Positions 51,857 through 59,962 of a DNA stretch of 64,000 nucleotides are shown here, piece after piece. Location of the stretch: contig NZ_NRGW01000001.1 in NCBI RefSeq assembly GCF_002332255.1, positions 3,286,001 through 3,350,000 of the forward strand. The letters run 5' to 3'. Positions within the stretch are counted from its first letter, which is position 1. Every line of letters starts with the position of its first letter. The translations under genes were made by a program, and so were the position numbers. The notes below the pieces were generated by a model. The model searched no databases. It worked only from the letters and a program-made list of their open reading frames with translations, and was not told where the DNA came from. The DNA comes from Halomonas sp. JB37 (GTDB taxonomy: Bacteria; Pseudomonadota; Gammaproteobacteria; Pseudomonadales; Halomonadaceae).

Positions 51857-51900
51857 TGATTTAAACGTTACTGATCTAAAAAAACAATGATCTAAACGTT
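51857..51900. promoter_or_regulatory. Three direct repeats, possible RpiR operators
   Basis: TGATTTAAACGTT (51857), TGATCTAAA (51872) and TGATCTAAACGTT (51888) recur at 15-16-bp spacing in the divergent promoter region, about 100 bp from each start. Confidence 0.45.
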
Positions 51901-52017
51901 TTATTATAAATAAAATGATCCATTTGTTGCGTTAATCTGTAAAGTTGTGCCAATCTTCTTATCATCTCAAGCCCACACCGCCGAGTACTCAGGGCAGGGT
52001 AATAAGGAGCAGACTCT

Positions 52018-53343
52018 ATGACACGTATTCTTCATCGCGGCATCGTCGGAACGCTGCCTCATGCTGCGTCGGCGCAGGGCGTCTACATCACTGATACCAG
52101 TGGACGCCGCTATCTTGATGGGTCGGGTGGCGCTGCGGTTACCAGTGTCGGCCATGCCCACCCAGAAGTGTTGACCGCCATGCGCGCGCAGATTGATCAC
52201 CTTTGCTATGCGCACACGGCCTTTTTCACCACGGATGCCGCTGAAGCGCTTGCGGAGAAGCTCGTCGATTTAGCGCCCGAGGGGCTGAATTATGTCTACC
52301 TGGTCTCAGGGGGTTCAGAGGCGGTTGAAGCCGCTTTGAAGATGGCGCGGCAATACTTTGTAGAAGTTGGCGCTCCCCAGCGGCGTCATATCATCGCCAG
52401 GCGCCAGAGCTATCACGGCAATACCATCGGTGCTTTGGCAACGGGCGGCAACGCGATGCGCCGCCAACAGTTTCAGCCCATCCTGCCAGAAACTCATCAC
52501 GTCTCGCCCTGCTATGCTTATCGCGATAAGGGCATTGATGAGTCATTCGAAGCTTACGCCGCGCGCCTTGCAGACGAACTCGAAGCCAAGATTCTGGCAC
52601 TTGGTCCTGAGGAAGTCATGGCCTTCGTTGCCGAGCCCGTGGTGGGTGCTACGCTGGGTGCGGTCGGCTCGGTTGCTGATTACTTTAAACGCGTTCGCGC
52701 CATTTGCGATAAGTACGGCGTCCTGCTAATTCTTGATGAAGTCATGTGCGGCATGGGGCGCACCGGCACCGTGTTTGCCTGCGAACAGGACGGCGTCATA
52801 CCGGATATCGTCACCATCGCCAAAGGCCTGGGTGGAGGCTATCAGCCCATCGGCGCGGTAATGCTGTCAGATAAAATCTACGCAAGCTTTGTCAACGGTT
52901 CCGGCCAGTTTCAGCACGGGCATACGTACATTGGCCATCCCGTTGCGGCTGCCGCTGCCAATAAAGTGGTTGAGATCATTGCTCGGCCGGAGACACTGGC
53001 CAACGTTAATACCATGGGCGCGAGGTTGCAGAGCGGACTTGAGACGGCTCTCGCGGCCTCCCCCCACGTGGGCGATATACGCGGTAGAGGCCTGTTCCGC
53101 GGTATCGAAATAGTCGCCGACCGAGAGCATAAAACACCTTTCGATCCGACTAAAAAGATTCATGCCAAGATCAAGCGCCAGGCCATGGCACGGGGCCTTA
53201 TCAGCTATCCAATGGGCGGCACCATTGATGGCACTTACGGTGACCATATTTTATTGGCGCCGCCATATATTATTGAGCCCAGCGATATCGATCTGATCAT
53301 TGAACGCATTGCCGATGCTATCAACGCCGCGATCGCAGAATAA
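52018..53343 (+). CDS. Class III aminotransferase
   Basis: 441-aa PLP enzyme of the ornithine/omega-aminotransferase class. It shows the N-terminal VYITDTSGRRYLDGSGGAAV, PLP phosphate-binding SGGSEAVEAALKMAR, the aspartate in LLILDEVMCGMGRTG and Schiff-base Lys in IVTIAKGLGGGYQPIG. The substrate is uncertain; candidates include omega-amino acids and taurine-like compounds. AAGGAG decides the start. A carboxymuconolactone decarboxylase-family gene follows after 33 bp. Confidence 0.92.
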   Translation: MTRILHRGIVGTLPHAASAQGVYITDTSGRRYLDGSGGAAVTSVGHAHPEVLTAMRAQIDHLCYAHTAFFTTDAAEALAEKLVDLAPEGLNYVYLVSGGSEAVEAALKMARQYFVEVGAPQRRHIIARRQSYHGNTIGALATGGNAMRRQQFQPILPETHHVSPCYAYRDKGIDESFEAYAARLADELEAKILALGPEEVMAFVAEPVVGATLGAVGSVADYFKRVRAICDKYGVLLILDEVMCGMGRTGTVFACEQDGVIPDIVTIAKGLGGGYQPIGAVMLSDKIYASFVNGSGQFQHGHTYIGHPVAAAAANKVVEIIARPETLANVNTMGARLQSGLETALAASPHVGDIRGRGLFRGIEIVADREHKTPFDPTKKIHAKIKRQAMARGLISYPMGGTIDGTYGDHILLAPPYIIEPSDIDLIIERIADAINAAIAE

Positions 53344-53376
53344 CGGCGATCACGCACTACTTGAACGGAGCCTCTC

Positions 53377-53946
53377 ATGACGCCATCCCCCTGCCCACCT
53401 ATTGCTGACGCTGACTGGCCGAGCGACATTGCCGATCAACGCGAAGGTTTTGCCGGTGCACTGAATGTTTATCGCACCATGGCGCACCACCCGGCCCTGC
53501 TTAAGGCGTGGGCACCGCTGCGCCAGCATGTAGTGAAAGAAAATGCGCTAGGGCCCGAGCTCACCGAAGTGGTGATTTTGCGCGCGGGCCTGCGTATGGA
53601 GGCGGCCTATGAATGGGCGCATCACGTTAGCCGAGCGCTCGCGCTGGGTTTCTCGGAGGCGCGGATCACGGCCATTCGAGGGATCCCAGAAGGCGTTGAC
53701 GGCCTTATCGTTCAAGCCGTAGATGCGCTATTTGACGCACGCATGCTAGCGCCGGAGCAGGAGTCCGCACTAGCAGCTGCCATTGGACGCAAGGCAGTGA
53801 TCGATCTAATTGCGATGGTGGGTTTTTATTCGGTGCTGGGCTATCTGCTCAAGACCTACGACACACCCCTTGATAACAATATTCAAAAAGAAGCAGAGAA
53901 AAGACCCGCGTTATTTTCGATAAACCCGACTGCCGCCTCTGTGTAA
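53377..53946 (+). CDS. Carboxymuconolactone decarboxylase-family protein
   Basis: 189-aa protein of the CMD/AhpD-like fold. The family core is RAGLRMEAAYEWAHHVSRAL, followed by helices with VDALFDA. It lacks the CxxC pair of AhpD, so peroxidase activity is unlikely and decarboxylase- or lyase-type chemistry is more plausible. CGGAG precedes the ATG. It belongs with the upstream aminotransferase gene. Confidence 0.85.
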   Translation: MTPSPCPPIADADWPSDIADQREGFAGALNVYRTMAHHPALLKAWAPLRQHVVKENALGPELTEVVILRAGLRMEAAYEWAHHVSRALALGFSEARITAIRGIPEGVDGLIVQAVDALFDARMLAPEQESALAAAIGRKAVIDLIAMVGFYSVLGYLLKTYDTPLDNNIQKEAEKRPALFSINPTAASV

Positions 53947-53969
53947 GCTGAGAAGGTCGTTACAACAGA

Positions 53970-53994
53970 ATCGCCGCCTCTAGGAGGCGGCGAT
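53970..53994 (+). terminator. Hairpin terminator after the CMD-family gene
   Basis: Perfect 11-bp GC-rich stem with TAG loop (53970-53980 with 53984-53994), 23 nt after the stop. The T tract is poor, so it may also act as a 3' stabiliser. Confidence 0.65.
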
Positions 53995-54026
53995 CTTGGC
54001 TGTGTAGGCGCCTATAAAGCACCAAC

Positions 54027-54863
54027 TTAGCTATTCAGAAACGTAATCAGCGCCTGATTAAACTCCTTCGGATGGGTAGCATTGACGCCGTGGGGCCCGC
54101 CTTTGATGACTTCTAGCGTGGCATTAGGCAACATCTCTTGCGCCCGCTTACCGCTGACCTCCAATGGCACGATGCCGTCTGAATCGCCGTGCAGCACTAG
54201 CGTGGGGATATCAATACTCGGCAAGTCCTTACGGAAATCGGTATAGCTGAACGCTTTGATGCAGTCGTAAGTCGCTTGCGGTGAGGCAAAGGCAGCAATA
54301 TCGCGGTGATAAAGACGGTTAGGCTCACTGACTAAATCGCTACGCTCACCCGCGGTAAAAAAGTCTTTGGTAAACCCGTCTAGAAACGCGAGACGATCAC
54401 CGGTTACTCCGTCTAAAAACTGGTTGATCGTGGCATCGTCCAGTCCACCGTCCGGGTTGTCGTCTGACTTATACAAATAAGGCGGCACCGCCGATGCAAA
54501 TATCGCTTTACTGACACGCCCTGTGCCATAGCAGGAGAGATAGCGTGCCACTTCGCCGCCGCCCATTGAAAAGCCCACCAAGGAGACATCATTCAGATCA
54601 AGGATCTCGATAAGCTTCTTTAGATCTGACGCTAGTGTGTTGTAGTCGTAACCACCGTCGGGCTGAGTAGACTTGCCAAAACCTCGACGATCATAGGTGA
54701 TCACTTTATAGCCCGCCTCCACCAGCGCAGGAACCTGCTTTTCCCAGGAACGGCCGCTTAACGGCCATCCGTGGATGAGCACAACGGGCTTACCCGCTCC
54801 GCGAACTTCGTAGTAAAGCTCTACCGGCGTGCCTTTCTCCGTTCCTACGCTCAGCATTGGCAT
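54027..54863 (-). CDS. Alpha/beta hydrolase (non-haem chloroperoxidase type)
   Basis: 278-aa cytosolic hydrolase. The oxyanion segment is LIHGWPLSGRSWEKQ, the nucleophile elbow GFSMGGGE, the acid HGDSDGIVP and the histidine GGPHGVN, in the order of the chloroperoxidase/esterase group. The perhydrolase reaction with halide is a known side activity; natural substrates are esters. AGGAG lies ahead of the ATG. Confidence 0.92.
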   Translation of the reverse strand: MPMLSVGTEKGTPVELYYEVRGAGKPVVLIHGWPLSGRSWEKQVPALVEAGYKVITYDRRGFGKSTQPDGGYDYNTLASDLKKLIEILDLNDVSLVGFSMGGGEVARYLSCYGTGRVSKAIFASAVPPYLYKSDDNPDGGLDDATINQFLDGVTGDRLAFLDGFTKDFFTAGERSDLVSEPNRLYHRDIAAFASPQATYDCIKAFSYTDFRKDLPSIDIPTLVLHGDSDGIVPLEVSGKRAQEMLPNATLEVIKGGPHGVNATHPKEFNQALITFLNS

Positions 54864-55038
54864 CGTTTAACTCTCCTATTGGGCGTCAAGTGAATCAAAC
54901 AAACACATCATCAGATGTGAGAACTTATGTTAGAACTTACGATCCGGCTTGACCGTTAATGTGAGGCCGCATATTGAAGATTGAGCATGCACCGCCTCTG
55001 CGCTAACAAGCATTCGGTATGTATCTAGCAAAGTTGCT

Positions 55039-56019
55039 ATGCTTACCGACTCTATTATCTCTGTGTGCATTGGAGCAAAAAAGTTCGTGAAGACAGAATC
55101 AAGTACGTTAGCGTTCTCTGCCTTTATGGCACTACTGATCGGCTGTGCTGGCATTACCGCCACGCTGGCGTCTAACTCTCAGGCGATCTTGTTGGATGGG
55201 TTGTTCAACCTTATCTATTTCAGCATAGCACTGGTGACGATTAAGGTAAGCAAGCTGGCGAGTCGTCCCGATAGTGAATCCTATCCGTTCGGGTATAACT
55301 ATTTTGAGTCGCTGGTAAATCTATGCAAAGGGCTGCTGATTTTAGGCGTTTCTATTTTTGCCTTGGTGGATGCTGTCGCTGCGCTACTTACCGGTGGGCG
55401 TGAAATATCGGCGGGAATCGCCGTCCTGTATGCGCTCTTTGCCACCGCCGCCTGCTCGCTAACCGCCTGGGTGATGCATCGCAGCCAGCGTCATGTTAAT
55501 AGCCCGCTGGTTAGCGCCGATAAGCTCAACTGGATGGTGAATAGCTTAATCTCTGCCGCGATCTTGATGGCGTTTTGCCTCGTGGTGCTTTTTGAGCAGA
55601 TGGGCTGGTACACCGTGCTGCCCTATGTGGATTCAGTGTTGGTGATTGCCGTCGTTATTCTGTGCTTAGGTGTGCCGGTACGTATGGCTTCCCAAGCATT
55701 AAGAGAATTACTCAACAAAACGCCTGAAGAAGCTATCGCAGAGCCTGTACGCCAAGCCGTAGCGCGTGGCCTCGTTGACATTGATACCGTAGAGGTGCGC
55801 GTGCGCATGGTTCGCCCCGGCCGCATGCTGTATGTCATGGTGCACGTAGTGCTGCCCGAAACAGCTGATGTTTCAATCGCAAGCCAAGACGAACTGCGCG
55901 GCCGTATTGATAACGAAGTACGCCGTTATTACGCGCCGGTGGTATGCGATGTCGTGTTTACTGCCGATACCCGCTGGGCTGCACCCTCTTGTGGGCTATT
56001 GGTCAAAACGGACGTTTAA
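55039..56019 (+). CDS. Cation diffusion facilitator-family transporter
   Basis: 326-aa membrane protein with six predicted helices and a C-terminal cytosolic domain. The opening SQAILLDGLFNLIYFSIA and SYPFGYNYFESLVNL match the CDF fold. The usual metal-site pairs are altered: TM2 has D-x3-N (DGLFN) and TM5 has N-x3-N (NWMVN) where DxxxD and HxxxD are expected. Transport of Zn/Fe/Mn is therefore not assured. The ATG at 55039 has no ribosome site; a GTG at 55087 follows GGAG and is a possible start. Confidence 0.8.
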   Translation: MLTDSIISVCIGAKKFVKTESSTLAFSAFMALLIGCAGITATLASNSQAILLDGLFNLIYFSIALVTIKVSKLASRPDSESYPFGYNYFESLVNLCKGLLILGVSIFALVDAVAALLTGGREISAGIAVLYALFATAACSLTAWVMHRSQRHVNSPLVSADKLNWMVNSLISAAILMAFCLVVLFEQMGWYTVLPYVDSVLVIAVVILCLGVPVRMASQALRELLNKTPEEAIAEPVRQAVARGLVDIDTVEVRVRMVRPGRMLYVMVHVVLPETADVSIASQDELRGRIDNEVRRYYAPVVCDVVFTADTRWAAPSCGLLVKTDV

Positions 56020-56037
56020 GTACCGATGACGCACTAA

Positions 56038-57204
56038 CTACTGCGCCCTTCGCAACAAACCAATGGTGACGACGACTCCGCCAACCAATGCGAGCCCAAA
56101 CAGCGTTAACGCGAGCGTATGGCCCACCGCATCAATCAGTATTCCCGTACTTATCACGGGAATACTGAAACCCATATAAGCCATCAGAAAATAGCCCGCG
56201 CTCGCTTGAGTAGACAACATACCGGCAATTTCTAATACGCCGCTTAATCCCCCGAGATAAATAAATCCATAGCATGCGCTGCTAGCGGCAACCGTGCCGA
56301 GCAGCACTACGAAGAGATAACCTTGAATCGCACCCCAAGCAATCAAGCTATAGGCCAGCGGTAGAATAACCAGCCCCAATACGGTTGCGGTACGGGGTGC
56401 CAGTTTTCTCGCCCAAGGTTGAAAAAGCACGCCGCAGCTGCAAATGCCAAAGATGGCAAACCCACTCCACGCCGATAAGCCGTGTTTCTGCAATGTCGAT
56501 GGCAGTATCGCGATCACCAACCCCACCGTTGCCCAGGCTAGTAAAATCGCTAGCCCATACGCCAATGTTCCCGGCGGATAGCTTGGAAGGCGCAACATGG
56601 CGTTGTTAACCGAATTTGGCGCGTAATCATCGAGTGTGATAATCATCAGCAACGCCAGCGAGGCCGCCGCCAGGTAAAGCCATAGGCTTGGCGGCGATAC
56701 GCTGGGCGCATGGAAGATAAACAGGCTGGTAACGGCAGCTCCCAACCCAAACCCAAGCGCCGTACTGGCCGTTACGTAGCTCGTGGCATCGTTCGTGGCA
56801 TCGTTCGTGGCACTGTTAGTGGTATCGCTCTTTTGATCTTCAAAAAGCATTTGCATGTAAGCGGGCGCTACCGCTGACGTTAGCCCCATTCCGACACCCA
56901 GTAAAAAGCGAGCAATGCCCAACCCTAATAAACTAGGCGCCATCAGAGTAATAGCGGTTGCGAGCAGGCTTAGCAGCAAGGCAATTACGATTAATGGCTT
57001 GCGCCCCACTCGGCCTGCCAAACCGTTCAAACCGAGCAATACCGGCACAATGCCCGCCACGTAACAAGCAAAGGCGATGGTCGTAGCCCCTACGCCCAAG
57101 CCATTGCGAGCCGCTAGCGCGTCATAAAGGGGAGCCTGTAAATTAACCCCGGCAGTTATCATACACAGCGCAAACGCCAAGCGGATGGCGTTACATCGTT
57201 TCAT
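56038..57204 (-). CDS. MFS transporter
   Basis: 388-aa transporter with about 12 membrane segments. GLNGLAGRVGRKPLIVIALLLS is the loop 2-3 motif, and GIARFLLGVGMGLTSAVAPAYM marks TM4-5. The loop near residues 129-144 is expanded by a run of ATN(D/S) repeats. It diverges from a MocR regulator, which probably controls it. The ATG at 57204 follows TAGGA. Confidence 0.88.
   Translation of the reverse strand: MKRCNAIRLAFALCMITAGVNLQAPLYDALAARNGLGVGATTIAFACYVAGIVPVLLGLNGLAGRVGRKPLIVIALLLSLLATAITLMAPSLLGLGIARFLLGVGMGLTSAVAPAYMQMLFEDQKSDTTNSATNDATNDATSYVTASTALGFGLGAAVTSLFIFHAPSVSPPSLWLYLAAASLALLMIITLDDYAPNSVNNAMLRLPSYPPGTLAYGLAILLAWATVGLVIAILPSTLQKHGLSAWSGFAIFGICSCGVLFQPWARKLAPRTATVLGLVILPLAYSLIAWGAIQGYLFVVLLGTVAASSACYGFIYLGGLSGVLEIAGMLSTQASAGYFLMAYMGFSIPVISTGILIDAVGHTLALTLFGLALVGGVVVTIGLLRRAQ
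56782..56829. repeat. Four 12-bp repeats inside the MFS gene
   Basis: CGTGGCATCGTT twice exactly (56782, 56794) and two diverged copies (56806, 56818). On the minus strand the unit encodes NDAT-type tetrapeptides in a loop of the transporter. Unit length keeps frame. Confidence 0.92.
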
Positions 57205-57310
57205 GAGCGGTTCCTAACGGATCATTTTGTGAACCGCTAAGCTCGCATTTTCACCAACGCTGGATAAGGTACACTTAAGCACCATTATCCAAGCACTGTT
57301 CCACTCTTTT

Positions 57311-57375
57311 AAAGAACAGTTTAAATAACCGTTTCTAAGAATTGTTTTTAAGAACCGTTTCTAAGAACCGTTGAA
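57311..57375. repeat. Five 13-bp direct repeats in the MocR/MFS promoter region
   Basis: Starting at 57311, 57324, 57337, 57350 and 57363, the unit resembles AAGAACCGTTTCT. The block ends 17 nt before the MocR start. It could be a MocR operator array or a slippage product. Confidence 0.75.
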
Positions 57376-57391
57376 AGCCACAGGACCACTC

Positions 57392-58780
57392 ATGGAACTA
57401 TCCATCAATCGGCATGGCGGTACGCCCATTGCGCAGCAGGTCGAAGCGAGCATTCGAGATTGGATTGAAACGCAGGGTTCGGGAGGTGGCCGTCGTTTAC
57501 CTTCTATTCGCCGTTTAGCGGCCACGCATGACATTAGCCGTAATGCGGTAATCGAAGCCTATGAACGTTTGGTTGCAGCGGGATTGGTGTGTTCCCGACG
57601 TGGTTCAGGATTTTATGTCGCGGATAGCACTGCATCGCTAGTCTCACAGCCATCCATTAATGGCGCATTGGAAGAGGTCACAAACGGCTTGTGGGGGCTT
57701 TTCAATGCCAATGAGCACACGCTCAAGTTAGGCTGTGGCTGGCTGCCCAGCCATTGGCGAGAAGGAGACGACCTAACCCATGCTATTCGCCACGTAGCAC
57801 GCAGCAGTCGCGCAGGAATTTTCGAATACAGTACGCCTCAAGGGCCCTTAGCACTGCGCGAGTTGATTCAAGAGCGTTTGCGTATGCTCGCCGTGGGTGT
57901 GGACGCACAGCAAATCGTGATGACCGGCGGAGGTAGCCACTCGCTCGACCTGATAATAAGGATGCTTTTGGAGCCCGGTGACGTGATGTTTGTAGAGTCG
58001 CCAGGCTATTATAATCTGTTTGGCCTACTGCACTTACAGCGCATTCGCGTCATAGGCGTGCCTCGCCTTGCCGACGGGCCCGATATCGAGCGTTTAGAGC
58101 AATTATTAGCCGAGCATCGCCCTAAGCTTTTCTACATCAACAGCGTTTTTCATAACCCTACCGGCAGCACCCTAACGCCCGCCATTGCGCATCGGGTATT
58201 ACAGCTGGCGGAACAGCACGATTTTCAAATTATCGAAGACGATATCTACGCAGATTTCCAGCATACACCCACCTCGCGCTTAGCAGCGTTAGACGGTTTA
58301 AACCGGGTTTTCTACCTTGGCAGCTTTTCAAAAAGTCTTTCTTCTTCGTTACGCGTAGGCTTTATCGCCACCCCGCCAACGCTGGTACAGCGCTTGGTCG
58401 ATATCAAGATGTTGACCAGCATCTCTGCATCACGCTTTGCCGAACAGGTCGTCATTATCATGCTGCAAAACGGTAGCTACCGAAAGCTCACCGAACGGCT
58501 AAGAACGAAGCTATCCAATCAAATGGCGATGGCACTCACGATGCTCAAAAAAGCGGGCTGGGAGATTTATACCGAGCCCGCGGGAGGAATGTTTATTTGG
58601 GCGAGGCCACCCTCTGACATCTCGCCCGAGAGGGTGTCTGAACTGGCTAAGCAGTGGGAAATCACGCTATCGCCGGGGCATTTATTCTTTGCTGATCACC
58701 AGCCCACACCGTGGCTACGCCTTAACGTTGCTTATATGCAGGACCCAAGGGCAAAAGCGTTTATTGAAGCGGTGAGCTAA
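57392..58780 (+). CDS. MocR-type regulator (GntR HTH plus aminotransferase domain)
   Basis: 462-aa protein. Residues about 1-75 hold a GntR HTH (RRLAATHDISRNAVIEAYERL, GSGFYV). Residues about 110-460 have an aminotransferase-like PLP domain, with YINSVFHNPTG, EDDIYADF and the PLP lysine in LGSFSKSLSSSLRVG. MocR proteins use PLP compounds as effectors and usually control transport or PLP metabolism. It is divergent from the MFS gene. The ATG at 57392 follows AGGA; an upstream TTG at 57371 is in frame but overlaps the repeat block. Confidence 0.92.
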   Translation: MELSINRHGGTPIAQQVEASIRDWIETQGSGGGRRLPSIRRLAATHDISRNAVIEAYERLVAAGLVCSRRGSGFYVADSTASLVSQPSINGALEEVTNGLWGLFNANEHTLKLGCGWLPSHWREGDDLTHAIRHVARSSRAGIFEYSTPQGPLALRELIQERLRMLAVGVDAQQIVMTGGGSHSLDLIIRMLLEPGDVMFVESPGYYNLFGLLHLQRIRVIGVPRLADGPDIERLEQLLAEHRPKLFYINSVFHNPTGSTLTPAIAHRVLQLAEQHDFQIIEDDIYADFQHTPTSRLAALDGLNRVFYLGSFSKSLSSSLRVGFIATPPTLVQRLVDIKMLTSISASRFAEQVVIIMLQNGSYRKLTERLRTKLSNQMAMALTMLKKAGWEIYTEPAGGMFIWARPPSDISPERVSELAKQWEITLSPGHLFFADHQPTPWLRLNVAYMQDPRAKAFIEAVS

Positions 58781-58849
58781 CAGCATTCTGCTAAGCGAGT
58801 CTTGCACAACAGACTATTAGCGCCGTCACCTCACCGGCTAGCGAAGCAA

Positions 58850-59863
58850 TTAACTCGCTAATGCATTGAGTTCGTCATACAGCGCTTTGGGGAACGTGAC
58901 GCCATTAGCATGACTTCTTTCCCGAGCTTCAAAGCGCCGCTGTGAAGGCAAGCGTGCGCCTTGGCCAAGAATACTGTCGAAAAGAACTTCGGCATGTTTG
59001 AGATGGCTTTCGGCCTGGCTGCCGAGAAAAGCCTCAGGTGACATCGCAATAATCAGCTCACCATGAAAGGGCTTGCCGGTTTTCTCGGCATTCGCCGCTT
59101 GGGTTTCGTGGCCAAGCAAGTCACCGATTAGCGGGCCGGCTAACAGCTCCACCATAGTAGAAAGCGCAGACCCTTTATAGCTTCCAAAGGGCAGCATGGC
59201 ACCCGCTAGTGCAGCCACCGGATCGGTAGTGGCTTTGCCTTCATCATTGATCGCCCACCCGTGGGGAATCGACTTACCCGCGCGCCGATGAAGCTCTATC
59301 TCACCGCGAGCGACCACGCTGGTGGCAAAATCAAACGTATAGGGCGTTCCATCAGGGCGCGGCCAGGAAAACGCGATGGGATTGGTACCCAAAAGAGGCA
59401 AAGTGCCGCCTGCCGGCGCTACAAACGCGTGACTTGGCGTCATTGCTAGCGCCACCAGCCCTTCTGCAGAAAGCGCTTCAACCTCAGACCACAGCGCCGA
59501 AAAATGAAAGCTATTATTAATCGCGAGAGCCGCAATCCCATTCGCTTTAGCTTTTTCTATCAGCATAGGCTTACCAAGCTCAAACGATAGCAGTGAGCAA
59601 CCCTTATTCGCATTGACCTTAACAACGCTCGCCGCCTGATCCGTAATGCTTGGTTCAGCATCGGTATCAACACCACCATTTAAGGCAGTTTGGACACACC
59701 CAATCAGCCGATATAAGCCATGCGAGTGGCACTCATCACGCTGTGCCGCCAAGACGCTTTTGGTAATCGCATCGGCATGGGCCTGACTGAAGCCGTTTTT
59801 AATGAGCACCTTTTTACTCAGCGTTTCGGCTTCCTGCAGAGAAATCGTAATATCATCACTCAT
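58850..59863 (-). CDS. Ldh-family NAD(P)-dependent oxidoreductase (DpkA/YlbC-like)
   Basis: 337-aa protein of the malate/L-lactate dehydrogenase type 2 family, which also includes ureidoglycolate and delta1-piperideine-2-carboxylate reductases. Signatures are DECHSHGLYRL (residues 42-52, with the catalytic His), INNSFHFSALW, LGTNPIAFSWPRP and PFGSYKGSALSTMVELL. The substrate may be a keto or imino acid. AGGTGA precedes the ATG. A terminator separates it from the KGSADH gene upstream, so it likely has its own promoter. Confidence 0.88.
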   Translation of the reverse strand: MSDDITISLQEAETLSKKVLIKNGFSQAHADAITKSVLAAQRDECHSHGLYRLIGCVQTALNGGVDTDAEPSITDQAASVVKVNANKGCSLLSFELGKPMLIEKAKANGIAALAINNSFHFSALWSEVEALSAEGLVALAMTPSHAFVAPAGGTLPLLGTNPIAFSWPRPDGTPYTFDFATSVVARGEIELHRRAGKSIPHGWAINDEGKATTDPVAALAGAMLPFGSYKGSALSTMVELLAGPLIGDLLGHETQAANAEKTGKPFHGELIIAMSPEAFLGSQAESHLKHAEVLFDSILGQGARLPSQRRFEARERSHANGVTFPKALYDELNALAS

Positions 59864-59908
59864 AGCATCACCTAACTAATTATCTTTATTGGCATTTCTA
59901 TTACGCAA

Positions 59909-59937
59909 TAAAAAAGCAGGTACCGAGTACCTGCTTT
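59909..59937 (-). terminator. Terminator after the KGSADH gene
   Basis: Perfect 11-bp stem (59913-59923 with 59927-59937) with a 3-nt loop. On the minus strand a T-rich tract follows. It ends the gudD/GntR/KGSADH-side transcript. Confidence 0.88.
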
Positions 59938-59962
59938 CTATTCGCCTAGCGTTCGAGCGTTT

